In this document: one piece after another, positions 1-9,339 of the stretch | How the letters are laid out: every line of letters starts with the position of its first letter | How positions within the stretch are numbered: position 1 is the first letter of the stretch | DNA from: Marinicella algicola | GTDB lineage: Bacteria > Pseudomonadota > Gammaproteobacteria > Xanthomonadales > Marinicellaceae | Assembly: GCF_028401385.1 (NCBI RefSeq) | Contig: NZ_JAQOMR010000001.1 | Span: forward strand, 3,268,501 to 3,332,500 | DNA: 64,000 nucleotides | Direction: 5' to 3' | Notes under the pieces: generated by a model | What the model was told of the DNA's origin: nothing | Database searches by the model: none | The model's input: the letters and a program-made list of their open reading frames with translations, nothing else | Translations under genes and position numbers: made by a program

Positions 1-2607
1 ACATGCATGCGCCACCACATCACGATTGATGACATCGGCCACCTTGCGCTGGCGAATGCAGAGCGGCGACTGAAACCGGCGGATGAGATGGCGCATATCT
101 TCCGCGACCACCCCGCCGCTATCCGCCGCACGCTGGAGATCGCCGCCCGCCTCACCTTCGAGCTGACCGAACTTTCCTTCAACTATCCGGCCGAAGTCGC
201 CCATGGCGAGGCGCCGCAGGCCCGCCTTGCCCGCCTCACCTGGGAAGGGCTCAGGAACCGCAATCCGGAAGGCGTCCCGGCACGGAATCGGGAACTTGCC
301 GAAAAGGAGCTGGCGTTGGTCGACGAGCTCGGCTTCGCCGCCTATTTCCTCACCGTCCATGACATCATCGCCTATGCCCGCAGCAAAGGCATCCTCTGTC
401 AGGGCCGCGGCTCGGCGGCCAATTCCATCCTCTGCTATGCGCTCGGCATCACCGATGTCAGCCCCGACATGATCGGCATGGTGTTCGAGCGCTTCGTCTC
501 CCGCCATCGCGGCGAACCGCCCGATATCGACGTCGATTTCGAGCATGAGCGGCGCGAGGAGGTGATCCAGCACATCTACGAGAAATATGGGCGCGAGCAT
601 GCGGGGCTTTGCGCCACCGTGATCCATTTTCGTTCGCGCGCGGCGATCCGCGAGGTCGGCAAGGTGATGGGGTTGTCGAACGATGTCACCGCCGCTCTTT
701 CCGGCCAGATCTGGGGCATTTCCAGCAAGGGTGCCGAGCCCGAACGGCTGAAGGAGGTCGGCCTCGACCTTACCGACCGCAGGCTCACCCAGACGGTGCG
801 CATCATCGGCGAAATCATCGGCTTTCCCCGGCATCTGTCGCAGCATGTCGGCGGCTTCGTCATTACCGAGGATCGGCTGGATGAACTCTGTCCGATCGAA
901 AACGCGGCGATGGAAGACCGCACCGTGATTGAATGGGACAAGGACGATATCGACGCGCTGCAGATATTGAAGGTCGATGTCTTGAGCCTCGGCATGCTGA
1001 CCTGCCTGCAGAAGAGCTTCGACCTGCTGACCAGTCACTACAACCGCCCGCTCACCATTGCCGCTGTGCCACAGGACGATGAGGCGACCTATGACATGCT
1101 CTGCGCCGCCGATGCCATCGGCGTGTTCCAGGTGGAAAGCCGGGCACAGATGAACTTTCTGCCGCGCATGCGACCGCGCGAATTCTACGACCTCGTCATC
1201 GAGGTGGCGATCGTGCGCCCCGGCCCGATTCAGGGCGGCATGGTACAGCCCTATATCCGAAGGCGGCTGGGGCACGAGAAGATCACCTACCCAAAGGAGG
1301 AATTGCGCGGGGTTCTCGAAAAGACCAAGGGTGTACCGCTGTTTCAGGAACAGGCGATGCTGATCGCCGTGGTCGCCGCCGGGTTTTCGGCCGAGGATGC
1401 CGACCGGCTGCGGCGTTCGCTGGCAAGCTTCCGGCAGATGGGCACGATCGGCGAATTCGAGGCGCAATTCGTCAATGGCATGCTCGACAACGGTTACGAG
1501 CCCGATTTCGCCAAACGCTGCTTTGCACAGATCAAGGGTTTTGCCGATTACGGCTTTCCCGAAAGCCATGCGGCGGCCTTCGCCATGCTCACCTATGTCT
1601 CGGCCTGGTTGAAATGCCATTATCCGGCGGCCTTTGCCTGCGCGCTTTTGAACTCCCAGCCGATGGGCTTTTATGCCCCGGCCCAGATCGTCCGCGACGC
1701 CCGCGAGCATCAGGTGGAGGTGCGGCCGATTTCGGTCAATCACAGCGCCTGGGACTGCACGCTGGAACGGCGCGCCGATGGCGCCTATGCGCTCAGGCTC
1801 GGCTTCCGCCAGATCAAGGGGCTGAAGAAGGAAGACGCCGAATGGCTGGAGAACGCGCGCGGCAATGGCTATCAAACGCCGGAAGACGTGTGGCTCAGGG
1901 CCGGGCTAATGCCGGCGGTGCTGGAACGCCTCGCCGAGGCCGATGCCTTTGCCGATGCTGGTCTGTCCCGCCGCGATGCCCTGTGGCGGGTGAAAGCCAT
2001 CCGTGCGCCGAAACCGTTGCCGCTCTTCAACGATCCGATCGACGGCGAACATATCAGCGAACCAGAGGTGATGCTGCCCGCCATGAACCTCGGCGAGCAG
2101 GTGGTGGAGGATTATGTCGCCACCCGTATGAGCCTCAGAGCCCATCCGATGGAGCTGTTACGCCCGAAAATGCCCGGCCTGACGCTGCATTCGGCCCTTG
2201 CGACGACCCAGCAAAGGCGCGTCAGCGTCTCGGGCCTCGTCATCACCCGCCAGCGTCCCGGCACGGCGTCGGGCGTGATCTTCCTGACGCTGGAGGACGA
2301 GACCGGCGTTTCCAACGTGGTCGTGTGGAAGAAGGTCTATGAGCGCTTCCGCCGCACGGTGATGGGCGGGCGTCTGCTGAAGGTCACCGGCAAATTACAG
2401 CGCGAAGGCGTCGTCGTTCATGTGATTGCCGAGACCATCGAGGATTGCTCCTGGCGGCTTTCCGAACTCGGCCACCCGATGGACGACGCCATCGGCATCA
2501 CCGATCCAAAGGCCGACGATACGCCCCGACGCCCGAAACTCCAGCCAAGGGCGCATCATCCGCGCGAACAGGCCAAGCGGCTGTTCCCGAGTCGGGATTT
2601 TCATTGA
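1..2607 (+). CDS. dnaE2: Error-prone DNA polymerase III alpha subunit DnaE2/ImuC (5' end outside window)
   Basis: Translesion DNA polymerase of the SOS mutasome; in its family it works with ImuA and ImuB. The reading frame is open from base 1, so the N-terminal PHP region and the start lie outside the window. About 868 of roughly 1,080 residues are visible. The C-family palm is recognisable from a GRGSAANS stretch and the catalytic acidic motif PDIDVDF (bases ~520-540), followed by finger motifs and a C-terminal OB-fold (VSVSGLVITRQRPG). The gene ends at a TGA at 2605. It converges on ribH. The partner genes imuA and imuB, if present, would lie upstream of the window. The DnaE2 assignment over replicative DnaE1 rests on overall sequence character and expected length. 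Confidence 0.9.
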   Translation, partial: TCMRHHITIDDIGHLALANAERRLKPADEMAHIFRDHPAAIRRTLEIAARLTFELTELSFNYPAEVAHGEAPQARLARLTWEGLRNRNPEGVPARNRELAEKELALVDELGFAAYFLTVHDIIAYARSKGILCQGRGSAANSILCYALGITDVSPDMIGMVFERFVSRHRGEPPDIDVDFEHERREEVIQHIYEKYGREHAGLCATVIHFRSRAAIREVGKVMGLSNDVTAALSGQIWGISSKGAEPERLKEVGLDLTDRRLTQTVRIIGEIIGFPRHLSQHVGGFVITEDRLDELCPIENAAMEDRTVIEWDKDDIDALQILKVDVLSLGMLTCLQKSFDLLTSHYNRPLTIAAVPQDDEATYDMLCAADAIGVFQVESRAQMNFLPRMRPREFYDLVIEVAIVRPGPIQGGMVQPYIRRRLGHEKITYPKEELRGVLEKTKGVPLFQEQAMLIAVVAAGFSAEDADRLRRSLASFRQMGTIGEFEAQFVNGMLDNGYEPDFAKRCFAQIKGFADYGFPESHAAAFAMLTYVSAWLKCHYPAAFACALLNSQPMGFYAPAQIVRDAREHQVEVRPISVNHSAWDCTLERRADGAYALRLGFRQIKGLKKEDAEWLENARGNGYQTPEDVWLRAGLMPAVLERLAEADAFADAGLSRRDALWRVKAIRAPKPLPLFNDPIDGEHISEPEVMLPAMNLGEQVVEDYVATRMSLRAHPMELLRPKMPGLTLHSALATTQQRRVSVSGLVITRQRPGTASGVIFLTLEDETGVSNVVVWKKVYERFRRTVMGGRLLKVTGKLQREGVVVHVIAETIEDCSWRLSELGHPMDDAIGITDPKADDTPRRPKLQPRAHHPREQAKRLFPSRDFH

Positions 2608-2716
2608 AAGATGAAAGCGCACCCGAGCGCCAGATAAACCGCAACACCAGAACCGATACGGTGATGTATCAGCCTTCAGTGTCGCAGCCTCCGCAATGCC
2701 TCGCGCATCAACCCTC

Positions 2717-3148
2717 TCAAACCTTGGCCAGCGCCTCCAGTGCCTCGACACAGGCGGCAGCGGCTTCACGGCCCTTGTTGTGCTCGTCGTCTGCGGAGCG
2801 TTCGAAGGCCTGGATCGCGGTGTAGGTTGTCAGAATGCCAAAGGAGGCTGGAACGCCGGTTTCAAGCGAAACCTGCATCAAACCATGGGCGGCGGTCTCG
2901 GAGATATATTCGAAATGAGCGGTATCGCCCTTGATCACGGCGCCGATGCAGACGATGCCATCATATTTGCCGCTCAATGCGAGCTTCTTTGCAACAAGCG
3001 GTGTCTCGAATGCACCCGGGACGTCGAAAATATCCGCATCCGAAACCGGTGCGCCGCGCTCTGAAAGCTCGGCCCGAGCGCCTTTCAGAAGGCCACTCGT
3101 GACCTTTTCGTTGAAGCGGGAGATAACGATTGCGATACGGTGGGACAC
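2717..3148 (-). CDS. ribH: 6,7-dimethyl-8-ribityllumazine synthase
   Basis: Penultimate riboflavin enzyme. It condenses 5-amino-6-ribitylamino-uracil with 3,4-dihydroxy-2-butanone 4-phosphate. The 143-residue product has the family landmarks: an N-terminal ISRFNE substrate loop, FDVPGAFE, and GAVIKGDTAHFEY containing the catalytic histidine. Length is slightly short but normal for alphaproteobacteria. It is the last gene of the minus-strand ribD-ribBA-ribH operon, 61 bases after ribBA, and so should share the FMN riboswitch upstream of ribD. The reading frame is intact. Confidence 0.95.
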   Translation of the reverse strand: MSHRIAIVISRFNEKVTSGLLKGARAELSERGAPVSDADIFDVPGAFETPLVAKKLALSGKYDGIVCIGAVIKGDTAHFEYISETAAHGLMQVSLETGVPASFGILTTYTAIQAFERSADDEHNKGREAAAACVEALEALAKV

Positions 3149-3209
3149 AGGGAATTTCCTTTCAGGATCAAGATTAAAACAGCAGGACCGGATGCCGGCG
3201 ACCCAGCGC

Positions 3210-4421
3210 TTAAGGCAGGGTGTGGCCGAATTTTTCGCGTTTTGTCATCAGGTAGGGTTCGTTGAACGGATTTGTCGCCGCAATCAGCGGCACCCGCTTC
3301 TCAATGGAGAGACCAGCACGCTCGAGCGCTTCGGGCTTGTCCGGGTTGTTCGAGAGCAGCCGCAGCCGCGAGATGCCGAGGCTTTTCAGAATATGGGCGG
3401 CGGCATGATAATCGCGCGCATCCGCTGGCAGATCGAGAGCCAGATTGGCGGCATGGGTGTCGAGGCCCTTTTCCTGGAGCCCATAGGCACGGATCTTGTT
3501 GGCAAGGCCGATGCCGCGTCCCTCCTGCCCCTTGAGATAGACGATCACACCGCCGCTCTCGCCGATCAGCGCCATCGCCTGCTGCAACTGCGCGCCGCAA
3601 TCGCATCTGAGCGAACCGAAGACATCGCCGGTCAGGCATTCGGAGTGGACGCGCACCAGCGGTGCATCACCGAGCGGCCCCTTCACCAGCGCCAGATGTT
3701 CGGTTCCGTCGATAAGGCTTCTGAAGGCGTGGGCCTGAAAACCCGCAACCGCGGTCGGCAGCGCTGCGCTTGCGACTTCCTCGACGAGGATTTCGGTGCG
3801 CATCCGATATTCAGCAAGGTCGCGGATCGTCAGGAGCGGCATATCGTGGGTCGCCGCGAAAACTTCCAGATCGGGTCGCCGCGCCATCTCGCCATCGTCG
3901 CGCATCACCTCACAAATGACGGCCGCCGGGTTGAGGCCGGCAAGACGCGCCAAATCGACGGCACCTTCGGTATGGCCATCGCGCGCCAGAACCCCGCCTT
4001 CCGCCGCGCGCAGCGGAAACATGTGGCCGGGCGAGACGATATCGGACGGCACTGCATCGGGATTGGCGGCGGCAGCAATGGTGTGCGCACGTTCCGCAGC
4101 CGAAATGCCGGTGGTAATGCCCTTCGCCGCCTCGATGGAGACAGTAAACGCCGTTGAATGGCGGGCTCGGTTGTTCGGCACCATCGGCGGCAGGCCAAGC
4201 CGGTCAACCTGTTCGCCCGTTAGCGTCAGGCAGATCAGCCCGCGGGCATGTTTCGCCATGAAATTGACGGCTTGGGGCGTCGCAAAATCGGCGGCAACGA
4301 CGACGTCGCCTTCGTTTTCACGGGTCTCGTCATCGACCAGCAGCACCATGCCGCCGGCTTTCAGGGTCTCAAGGGCCTTTTCAACCGAAGAGGCCGTCAG
4401 GTTGCGTTCCATTCTTGTCAT
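3210..4421 (-). CDS. ribBA: Bifunctional 3,4-dihydroxy-2-butanone-4-phosphate synthase / GTP cyclohydrolase II
   Basis: Provides both precursors of the riboflavin pathway. The N-terminal half (about residues 10-205) is RibB-like, with the acidic DDETRENEGD metal-binding loop and the HARGLICL segment. The C-terminal half is RibA-like, with the zinc-site signature SLRCDCGAQL and GRGIGL. The 403-residue length is normal for the fusion. The ATG at 4421 overlaps the stop that ribD would use once its frameshift is repaired (an ATGA overlap), so translation is probably coupled. I did not assess in detail whether the RibA half keeps every catalytic residue. Confidence 0.95.
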   Translation of the reverse strand: MTRMERNLTASSVEKALETLKAGGMVLLVDDETRENEGDVVVAADFATPQAVNFMAKHARGLICLTLTGEQVDRLGLPPMVPNNRARHSTAFTVSIEAAKGITTGISAAERAHTIAAAANPDAVPSDIVSPGHMFPLRAAEGGVLARDGHTEGAVDLARLAGLNPAAVICEVMRDDGEMARRPDLEVFAATHDMPLLTIRDLAEYRMRTEILVEEVASAALPTAVAGFQAHAFRSLIDGTEHLALVKGPLGDAPLVRVHSECLTGDVFGSLRCDCGAQLQQAMALIGESGGVIVYLKGQEGRGIGLANKIRAYGLQEKGLDTHAANLALDLPADARDYHAAAHILKSLGISRLRLLSNNPDKPEALERAGLSIEKRVPLIAATNPFNEPYLMTKREKFGHTLP

Positions 4422-5450
4422 GTCTGTTCTCCGAGCGGAAAGGCCGCCTCGTCCAGTGCGTCAAATTCAGGGTCGCGATGAAAGAACCGAACCCGGTCGG
4501 GATCGCCCTTTTCAATCAACACATGTCTCGTCCCAGAGCCCGCTTTCGAGCACGGTGGTGGTCAATGTCGGGCCGGCTTCGATCAGAGCTTCCATGACGC
4601 CCTGCTTTCCCAGCTCGCGCAGCACATCCAGAAGGCTATCGGATTTCAGAACCGAAAATCCGCGCGTCTCGGCGTCCGCGACATAACCCGCCGACACCCG
4701 GTTGCGCCGGTCGAGAATCGCAAGCACACGCTGCTTGCCCGCAAAATCGGGCACTCGCCTGACGGTGAATTGCGGATTGTCGGCGAGGATCGTGCCGGAA
4801 CCGGTAAGAATCGCATCAGCACGACGGCGCAGGCGGTGGGCCAGCGTCAATGAGGAAGAAGAGGTAAATGTGGTGGCGCCCGCAGGCGGCACCATGCCGC
4901 CATTCTCATCGATCGCCTGCTTGACGGTGACCCACGGAAGGCCGGTGACGCTCCGCCTGGCAAAGGGCGCGATCAGCCGGGCTGCCTGCTGCGCCAACTG
5001 TCGCGCGCGGCGATCCGCAAGTTCAGAAGCAAAGATTACGGAGAGCCCGGCGGCAGCCAGACGCCCGGCCCCGCCGCCTGCCACATTCGGGTTCGGATCG
5101 GGCGCACCGATAATCACCCGACGAGCCGGTGTTGCGAGAATGGCATCGGCGCAAGGCGGCGTGCGGCCGTGGTGATTGCAGGGTTCAAGCGTGACGACAA
5201 CAGTATCGATATGGCTGACAAGCCCGGCCGCGCGTGCTTTGAAAATCGCCTCGGCTTCCGCATGCGGTGCGCCGGCCTTGCGATGAAACCCTTCGGCAAT
5301 CACCATGCCGTCAGCATCGAGAAGCACACAGCCCACCGGCGGGTTGGGTGCGGTTGCGCCTGCAAACCGCACGGTACCGGCGAGCGCCCGCGATAGCGCG
5401 GCCGTCATGATGGCGGAATTCAGACTGTCTGCGGCGGGTTGGATGCCCAT
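4418..5450 (-). CDS. ribD: Diaminohydroxyphosphoribosylaminopyrimidine deaminase / reductase (frameshifted near 3' end)
   Basis: Bifunctional riboflavin enzyme. The N-terminal cytidine-deaminase-like domain shows HAEAEAI and the zinc motif PCNHHGRTPPC; the C-terminal domain is the NADPH-dependent reductase (TVKQAIDENGGM, LTGSGTILADNP). In the sequence as given the frame closes at 4512 after about 312 residues. Changing frame near 4518-4527 (one extra base or two missing) extends it through about 30 more residues to a TGA overlapping the ribBA start. That overlap strongly suggests the longer product of about 344 residues is the real one. Start could be 5450 or an internal ATG at 5408. First gene behind the FMN riboswitch. 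Confidence 0.88.
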
Positions 5451-5557
5451 GCGCTGGCCTCATCATTCGAAAAAGACGCCATGCAGGGCAAAAAAGCGGA
5501 ATGAAATACGGCACCGCACCCGAAAAACGGGATACAGTCCACGCGTCATCGCACGCT

Positions 5558-5713
5558 GTTCTCTTCCATCCGGACTCTAACCGTCGGCTCCGGAGTTACA
5601 CCGGATCTGCTGACCCTTGGCCGCCAGGGAGTTCCCTTCGATCAAGGCGCTCGCGGGCTGATGCTCCAAAGAGCAATTACCGCCGGTGGGGAATTTCACC
5701 CCGCCCTGAGAAC
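5558..5713 (-). promoter_or_regulatory. FMN riboswitch (RFN element)
   Basis: On the minus strand the 5' leader of ribD carries the conserved RFN core in order: a GGGGTGAAATTCCCCACC block, CGGCGGTAAT, AGCCCGCGAGCG, GGGTCAGCAGATCCGGTG, and GAGCCGACGGTTAGAGTCC with GGATGGAAGAGA. The closing P1 stem is visible as GTTCTC (5713-5708) pairing with GAGAAC (5563-5558). The leader lies about 108 bases upstream of the ribD start. By family knowledge it lowers expression of the ribD-ribBA-ribH operon when FMN is plentiful. I cannot tell from reading whether it acts on transcription or translation. Confidence 0.96.
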
Positions 5714-6064
5714 GTCGCCGACCGGACCTCCGACCGACACCATCAAACTTAGGCGCGGGGTTTCGAAATGACAAGCGGCAATTTGTGAACAGCCTGTCAG
5801 CGTATAAGCGACCAGGCAACGAGCCGGTTTCCGGCAAACAGAAGGTCAACACCGCCATCGAGCATGCGCCTGGCACCAAACGTCATTCCGTTCATCTCCG
5901 AAAAGCGCGCGCGACGGATCAGCCTGACTGAAGAACGGCTGAATCTTATTTTGCGTGCCGTGCCGGTCTGGCGCATGACCAGCTCAACGCGGTGGTCGAC
6001 GATGACCCGCCCCGGCTGCGCGAAAACCTGCTGGCGCTGACCTTCGCGCAGCCGGAGGAGGAAA
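5714..6064. other. Intergenic region between riboflavin leader and uxuA, no recognised gene
   Basis: About 350 bases without a recognisable gene. It must hold the riboflavin operon promoter on the minus strand. A minus-strand reading frame that begins MRQTGTARKIRF (about 5797-5976) and a plus-strand tail ending [10 protein letters not shown] (stop at 6073) are open, but neither resembles a family I know and both could be chance or decayed coding sequence. Confidence 0.4.
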
Positions 6065-7260
6065 TCAACGGCTGAGGGCAGCCACGATACCACGCAATTC
6101 GGCAAGCCCCTTGAGGCGGCCGATGGCCGGATAGCCCGGCTGTGCCTTACGGTTCTGGTCATCGAGGATATCAAGGCCGTGATCGGGGCGGAACGGAATG
6201 CTCCAGTCGGCCCGGCCGGCATCGCGCCGGCGCTTTTCCTCTGAGAGAGCAGCAGCAACGAGCGCCACCATGTCGGTATCGCCACCGAGATGTTCAGACT
6301 CGTAGAACGATCCCTTGATGTCAGCCGTCTCGCGGTGAACATTGCGCAAATGCAGAAAATGCACACGATCACCAAGGCGCTCCATCATGCCGGGAAGGTC
6401 GTTGTCCGGGCGCGCACCGAGCGAGCCGGAGCACAGTGTGATGCCGTTTGCGGGCGTATCAACCGCGTCCATCATCACCTTGTAGTCGGCCTCGGTCGAC
6501 ATCACACGCGGCAGCCCGAGCAGACCGAAGGGCGGATCATCCGGGTGGCAGCAGAGCCTGAGGCCAAGCTTTTCGGCAACGGGTGCGACTTCCTCGAGGA
6601 AGGCGGTGAAATTGGTGCGCAACCCCTCCGCCGGGAGGGCTGCATATTCGGCCAGATGCAGGCGGACGTCTTCAAGGGTAAAGCTCTCGGCTGCGCCCGG
6701 CAGCCCGAAAACGATGTTCCTGGCAAGCAATTGCTGGCGCTCATCATCCATTTCGGCGAAACGGCGTGCAGCTTCCTCACGGAGAGCCTCCGGGAAATCC
6801 TCAGCTGCACCCTTGCGTTCCAGAACATGGATATCGAAGGCGGCAAAATCGGCATAATCGAAGCGCATGCAGGTCGCGCCCGTCGGCAAGCGCCACGCAA
6901 GATCGGTTCGGGTCCAGTCCAGCACCGGCATGAAATTATAGCAGATCGTTTCGATCCCCGCAGCAGCGAGATTTTCCAGGCTGAGCTTGTAGTTCTCGAT
7001 ATGGCTACGCCAGCCACCCTTTGCTTCTTGATATCCTCGGATACGGGCAGGCTTTCGACCACGTCCCATTTGAGGCCGGAAGGGCCGCCGTCGGTCATGA
7101 CGGCGAGTTGCTGCTGCCGCTTCGCGATTTCCTCCGGTGTCCAGACCTCGCCTGTGGGCACATGGTGAAGCGCGGTCACAACACCCTCCACGCCTGCCTG
7201 CAGCATGTCATCAATCGACACACGATCCAAAGGCCCGAACCAGCGCCAAGTCTGCCTCAT
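6065..7260 (-). CDS. uxuA: Mannonate dehydratase (one frameshift)
   Basis: Converts D-mannonate to 2-keto-3-deoxygluconate in glucuronate catabolism. The product starts [15 protein letters not shown] and contains [31 protein letters not shown], and the C-terminal FRPDHG metal-site motif. All are typical of UxuA, about 398 residues. The frame breaks around 7020-7022, where an A run on the coding strand is one base short. Adding an A restores the join between EDIKKQ and KGGWRSH. The gene is divergent from a GntR regulator and a TRAP transporter across a 143-base intergenic region, so the three probably form one hexuronate or sugar-acid utilisation unit. Confidence 0.92.
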
Positions 7261-7351
7261 TTTTTTCTCCCTGAGCGAATTCGTTATTCCAGGCGAGCCT
7301 CGATGAAAGGCAAGCCCAACCTGGCAAAATCACTATCACCAAATTCTATTG

Positions 7352-7381
7352 TTGACTAGTATGGAAGTATGGTGCACGATA
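7352..7381 (+). promoter_or_regulatory. Candidate promoter with tandem operator repeat for the GntR/TRAP unit
   Basis: A TTGACT -35-like hexamer at 7352 and an ACGATA -10-like hexamer at 7376, 18 bases apart, enclose a tandem repeat AGTATGGA/AGTATGGT (7358-7373). A repressor bound there would block the promoter, which fits autoregulation by the adjacent GntR protein. A GGGAGG ribosome site lies before the ATG at 7404. Prediction from pattern only. Confidence 0.45.
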
Positions 7382-7403
7382 AAAAACATCGGGAGGTAAA
7401 ACC

Positions 7404-8120
7404 ATGTTGCCAGAGACAATCACCGTCAGCATTGCACCGGGCGCTCCGGTCGGCGCGCAGCTGCACGGTATTCTGCGCGACCTGATCCTCCACAATGAAT
7501 TGCCGCCGGGCTCGCGGCTTTCCGAATCGGAACTGGCTGCGCGCTTTGCCGTCAGTCGGCAGCCCGTGCGTGAAGCTTTCATCAAGCTCTCCGAAGAGGG
7601 GCTGCTTGAGATCCGTCCGCAACGCGGCACATTCGTGCGCCGTATTTCGCAGGCGGCTGTGATGGATGCCCGCTTCGTCCGCGAGGCCATCGAGGCAGAT
7701 ATCGTCAAACTCCTTGCCGCCAGACCCGACCCCGGACTGGTGGAAGAACTGAGACTTCAGCTTCAGGAGCAGAGCGAAGCGGCGACAACGGATGCCAACC
7801 GCTTCATCGCGCTCGACGAACTGTTTCACAAGACGCTTGCCGATGCCGCCGGCAAGGCAAGGGCCTGGGCGCTGATCGAAGGCCTAAAGGTGCAGATGGA
7901 CAGGGTTCGTTATCTGAGCCTGCTGCGCTTTCCGATGGTCAAGCTGACCGCCCAGCACAGAGCCATTGTCGACGCCATAGGCGCCGGCGATCAGCAGGCC
8001 GCCGAACTTGCCGTTCGCGGTCACCTGCGGGAGATCCTCAGTGACCTTCCCGCAATTTTTGAGGAAAAGCCTGAGTTTTTCGAAGACCCGGGGCAAAAGG
8101 CCCCAACCACCAACGTCTGA
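7404..8120 (+). CDS. GntR family transcriptional regulator, FCD subfamily
   Basis: A 238-residue DNA-binding repressor type. Residues ~15-75 form the winged helix-turn-helix (GSRLSESELAARFAVSRQPV, EEGLLEIRPQRGTFVRRI). The C-terminal FCD effector domain spans about 85-220, with the metal-ligand pattern D-x3-H (LDELFHKTL) and later histidines (TAQHRAI, RGHLREIL). It lies between uxuA and the TRAP genes, with its stop 13 bases before dctP. It most likely senses a sugar acid such as a hexuronate or its breakdown product. The exact ligand is not visible from sequence. Confidence 0.9.
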   Translation: MLPETITVSIAPGAPVGAQLHGILRDLILHNELPPGSRLSESELAARFAVSRQPVREAFIKLSEEGLLEIRPQRGTFVRRISQAAVMDARFVREAIEADIVKLLAARPDPGLVEELRLQLQEQSEAATTDANRFIALDELFHKTLADAAGKARAWALIEGLKVQMDRVRYLSLLRFPMVKLTAQHRAIVDAIGAGDQQAAELAVRGHLREILSDLPAIFEEKPEFFEDPGQKAPTTNV

Positions 8121-8133
8121 ATGGGAGGACGAT

Positions 8134-9117
8134 ATGACACATTTCACCAAACTGGGCAGCATCGCACTGGCAGGTCTTGCGGCCAGCCTTCTCGCCGGCT
8201 CGGCACTTGCCGCCGATTATACGCTGAACGTCAATACAGCGCTTGCCACCAATGACCCGCTCTACAAGGGTCTCGAAGCCTTCCGCGACAATGTCGCCGA
8301 AGCCTCGGACGGTGCGCTCGCAGTTCGCCTGTTCCCGAACTCGCAGCTCGGTCCCGACGAGGACGTGCTCGAACAGGCCCGCGCCGGTGCGCCCGTTGCC
8401 GTTGTCGTTGACGGTGGCCGCCTCGCTGTATTCGTAAACGAATTCGGCGTGCTCGGCGCACCCTATCTCGCCAATGGCTATGATGGCATCCGCAAGGTTG
8501 TCACCTCGGACCTGTTCGACGAATGGGCCGAAAAGCTGCATGACGATGCCGGCCTCGATGTTTTGAGCTTCAACTGGTGGCAGGGCGAGCGTCACCTGCT
8601 GACCAAGAAACCGATTGGCGGCCCGGACGACCTTTCAGGCGTACGCATGCGCACCCCCGGCGCTCCGGTTTGGACGGGCACGATCGACGCAATGGGCGCG
8701 ACGCCGACGCCGATGCCCTGGGGCGAAGTCTATTCGGCGATTTCCTCCAATGTGATCGATGGCGCTGAAGCCCAGCTTCCAGCCGTTGTCGGCGCCAAGC
8801 TTGACGAGGTCATCACCAACATCACGCTGACCGGCCATATCAACCTGATCACCGGCCTGATCACCTCTGCAGCCTGGGTCGATTCGCTGCCGGAAAATCT
8901 TCAGACGGTTCTGCATGAAGAAGCTCTGAAGGCTGGCGACATCGCCTCCTACGGTACGCAGGATGCTCTGGCGAGCCTTCAGCAGCAGCTGATCGACAAT
9001 GGTGTTGCCGTCGAGGAAATCGACATCACGCCATTCAAGAAAGCCACGGCCGTTGTCTATGACAATCTGGGCTATGGCGACCTGCGTGATCAGCTGCAGG
9101 CCATCGCCGCACAGTAA
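8134..9117 (+). CDS. TRAP transporter substrate-binding protein (DctP family)
   Basis: Periplasmic solute receptor of a tripartite ATP-independent transporter. The 327-residue product has a clear Sec signal peptide (MTHFTKLGSIALAGLAASLL to ALA). It then shows the DctP fold landmarks: FPNSQLGPDEDVLEQ, DLSGVRMRTPGAPVW (bearing the conserved arginine that binds the substrate carboxylate), and GAEAQLPA. The start at 8134 follows a GGGAGG ribosome site. The position after a GntR regulator and next to mannonate dehydratase suggests a hexuronate or related sugar acid as substrate (inference). Confidence 0.92.
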   Translation: MTHFTKLGSIALAGLAASLLAGSALAADYTLNVNTALATNDPLYKGLEAFRDNVAEASDGALAVRLFPNSQLGPDEDVLEQARAGAPVAVVVDGGRLAVFVNEFGVLGAPYLANGYDGIRKVVTSDLFDEWAEKLHDDAGLDVLSFNWWQGERHLLTKKPIGGPDDLSGVRMRTPGAPVWTGTIDAMGATPTPMPWGEVYSAISSNVIDGAEAQLPAVVGAKLDEVITNITLTGHINLITGLITSAAWVDSLPENLQTVLHEEALKAGDIASYGTQDALASLQQQLIDNGVAVEEIDITPFKKATAVVYDNLGYGDLRDQLQAIAAQ

Positions 9118-9139
9118 AGGTCACGACCTTTACAGAACT

Positions 9140-9169
9140 GACGGGCCGCGCGCAAAGCCGCGGTCCGTC
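9140..9169 (+). other. Intercistronic hairpin after dctP
   Basis: GACGGGCCGCG (9140-9150) and CGCGGTCCGTC (9159-9169) form an 11-base stem with one mismatch-type pair. It sits just after the binding-protein stop and well before dctQ (9340), with no following T run. Such hairpins after binding-protein genes typically protect the upstream mRNA and raise receptor over membrane-component levels. Confidence 0.6.
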
Positions 9170-9339
9170 GTCCCCGACCCATTGGCCGGAACAGCGCGGA
9201 TGCGCACCGCCCATCCACGTTTTAAAGCACCGGCGTACCCGCGAAACGGAAATCCACCGCGGAAAAACAATCGCTCAAGAGCATTTCAAAGCGGACTGAA
9301 AGCGGAGATGCTCCCCAACCCATACCTGGAGGGGCCACC

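Noticed and set aside
5797-5976. Possible small gene beginning MRQTGTARKIRF upstream of the riboflavin leader
   Set aside because: The frame continues upstream through uxuA antisense, no ribosome site was identified and no family is recognised, so it is recorded only as intergenic content.
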